NCBI GenBank assembly: GCA_014730235.1
Contig: WJIO01000046.1
Location: forward strand, 1-6,413
Origin: Candidatus Poribacteria bacterium
GTDB taxonomy: Bacteria; Poribacteria; DTPJ01; WJIO01
Direction: 5' to 3'
Length of the DNA: 6,413 nucleotides
Shown here: positions 5,493 to 6,413 of the stretch, in pieces
Layout: every line of letters starts with the position of its first letter
How positions within the stretch are numbered: position 1 is the first letter of the stretch
The notes under the pieces: generated by a model
What the model was told of the DNA's origin: nothing
Database searches by the model: none
The model's input: only the letters and a program-made list of their open reading frames with translations
Position numbers and translations under genes: made by a program

Positions 5493-6413
5493 ATGAGTAA
5501 TGATTATATCTGCCATAGGTTGATCATAAAAGGTGAAATTTTGATACCACAGACCTTTCATATTGGTTCTGGAGAATCAAGCTTGCAGACTGACGCTCCT
5601 ATTCAGAGAGATAAAGGCGGTAAACCACATATTCCCGGAACGACAATTGCCGGCCTGATGAGATCTACGGCCCGGGATTTTGCGCCTTATTTGCTGCCAA
5701 ACGGCCTTGAGATAATTGATGATTTATTTGGCGCAGTTAAAAAAAATGGAGATAATACAAAAAGCAATGCATCCAGAATCTTTATTGAAGACGCAATCCT
5801 GATAGAGAATACTATATCAGATGCAATGGAGGTACGTGACCATGTAGGAATAGATCGCAATTCTGGTTCGGCACGAAAAAACCTCAAGTATGACAAAGAG
5901 GTAGCACCTTCAGTTACATCATATTCCTTGGAAATAAGTATTGAAAAACCCAACTCTAACGACCTTCGCATATTACTTGACGTTTTGGATTTCTGGAGCG
6001 CGTTTGACTTCACATTTCACATAGGCGGGCGATCGACTACAGGCTTGGGAAGAGCAAAACTGGAAAAGCATCTGGAGTTTTATAAATTAGATTTTGGAAA
6101 TCCGGATGTCTTGATAGATTATCTAATAGGCGGGGAACCCAAACAGGAATATATTCCGGTAAAGCCTACTAAGCGTTGCGATATTGAAAAGCTGGCAGTA
6201 AGCGCGTTGGAAGTTCCAAATGTTATGGATGATAAGAAGCCTTATCCTGAAGCATTCTTATCCCAGCATATTGTTATGGGAATAGCTTTAATACCACAAG
6301 AACCTCTGCTTATTCAGGGGTCAATACCAGAAATCCCAGATGCTGAAGGACAAAATATTGGGCCATATCGCTCTTCTGATGCAGATTTTGTAACTGCTAT
6401 TACTGTGCAGAAA
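5493..6413 (+). CDS. cas7: Cas7-type RAMP protein, probably double-domain (Cas7-2x), 3' end cut by window
   Basis: The frame is open from ATG 5493 to the window end (307 codons), so the gene is partial. The first domain is a Csm3-like Cas7: FHIGSGESSLQTDAPIQRD (22-40, with Asp34 in the slicer position), HIPGTTIAGLMRSTAR (46-61), VRDHVGIDRNSGSARKN (114-130) and the glycine loop IGGRSTTGLGRAKLE (177-191). It would be complete at about residue 215. After a linker, residues from about 259 (HIVMGIALIPQEPLLIQGS) look like the first strand of a second RAMP domain, followed by GPYRSSDADFVTAITVQK, the usual lead-in to a PGxS loop that lies beyond the window. This suggests the two-domain Cas7-2x known from some III-D complexes. 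AAAGGG stands 10 bases upstream and the gap to the previous stop is 5 bases, so it belongs to the same operon. Confidence 0.82.
   Translation, partial: MSNDYICHRLIIKGEILIPQTFHIGSGESSLQTDAPIQRDKGGKPHIPGTTIAGLMRSTARDFAPYLLPNGLEIIDDLFGAVKKNGDNTKSNASRIFIEDAILIENTISDAMEVRDHVGIDRNSGSARKNLKYDKEVAPSVTSYSLEISIEKPNSNDLRILLDVLDFWSAFDFTFHIGGRSTTGLGRAKLEKHLEFYKLDFGNPDVLIDYLIGGEPKQEYIPVKPTKRCDIEKLAVSALEVPNVMDDKKPYPEAFLSQHIVMGIALIPQEPLLIQGSIPEIPDAEGQNIGPYRSSDADFVTAITVQK

Noticed and set aside
5687-6013. 108-codon open frame on the minus strand
   Set aside because: It is antisense to the second Cas7 gene, which is not fully obvious only because it lacks a stop in the window; the plus frame has clear RAMP motifs.

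Overview
The window carries the start of a type III-D-like CRISPR-Cas locus, entirely on the plus strand. A small degraded CRISPR array and a sigma-factor gene lie in front of the cas operon. AT-rich DNA, strong GGAGG-type ribosome binding sites, consensus promoters and a SigH/Spo0H-like sigma factor suggest a Bacillota (Firmicutes), probably a Clostridia-type anaerobe. This assignment is inference from sequence style, not a database match.

Layout. Positions 1-308 hold a decayed array: two good 37-nt repeats, one 5'-degraded repeat and a possible fourth remnant, with the ATTGAAAC 3' handle reading in the plus direction. Positions 364-535 hold an extended -10 promoter, a 27-codon leader ORF with a good ribosome binding site, and a hairpin that covers the ribosome binding site of the next gene. 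Positions 536-1153 encode a sigma-70 family factor (region 2 plus region 4, no region 3), closed by a clear intrinsic terminator at 1164-1196. Positions 1197-1425 form a regulatory region with a near-consensus TTGACA-N17-TATAAA promoter whose spacer contains a perfect palindrome.

The cas operon is tightly packed (gaps of 2, 2, -4 and 5 nt). Its order is: cas10 without an HD domain but with intact GGDD; a single-domain Csm3-like Cas7; Csx10 (the Cas5-like subunit of III-D); a small helical protein, probably Cas11; and a second Cas7-type gene that runs off the window and appears to begin a second RAMP domain (Cas7-2x type). An HD-less Cas10 together with Csx10 is the recognised signature of type III-D. 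The complex should bind crRNA, cut target RNA through Cas7 aspartates, and make cyclic oligoadenylate through Cas10. No cOA effector or adaptation gene lies in this window.

The most unusual points are the leader ORF plus ribosome-binding-site hairpin arranged for translational coupling to the sigma factor, and three separate perfect in-frame tandem duplications (33, 9 and 21 bp) inside the small-subunit gene.
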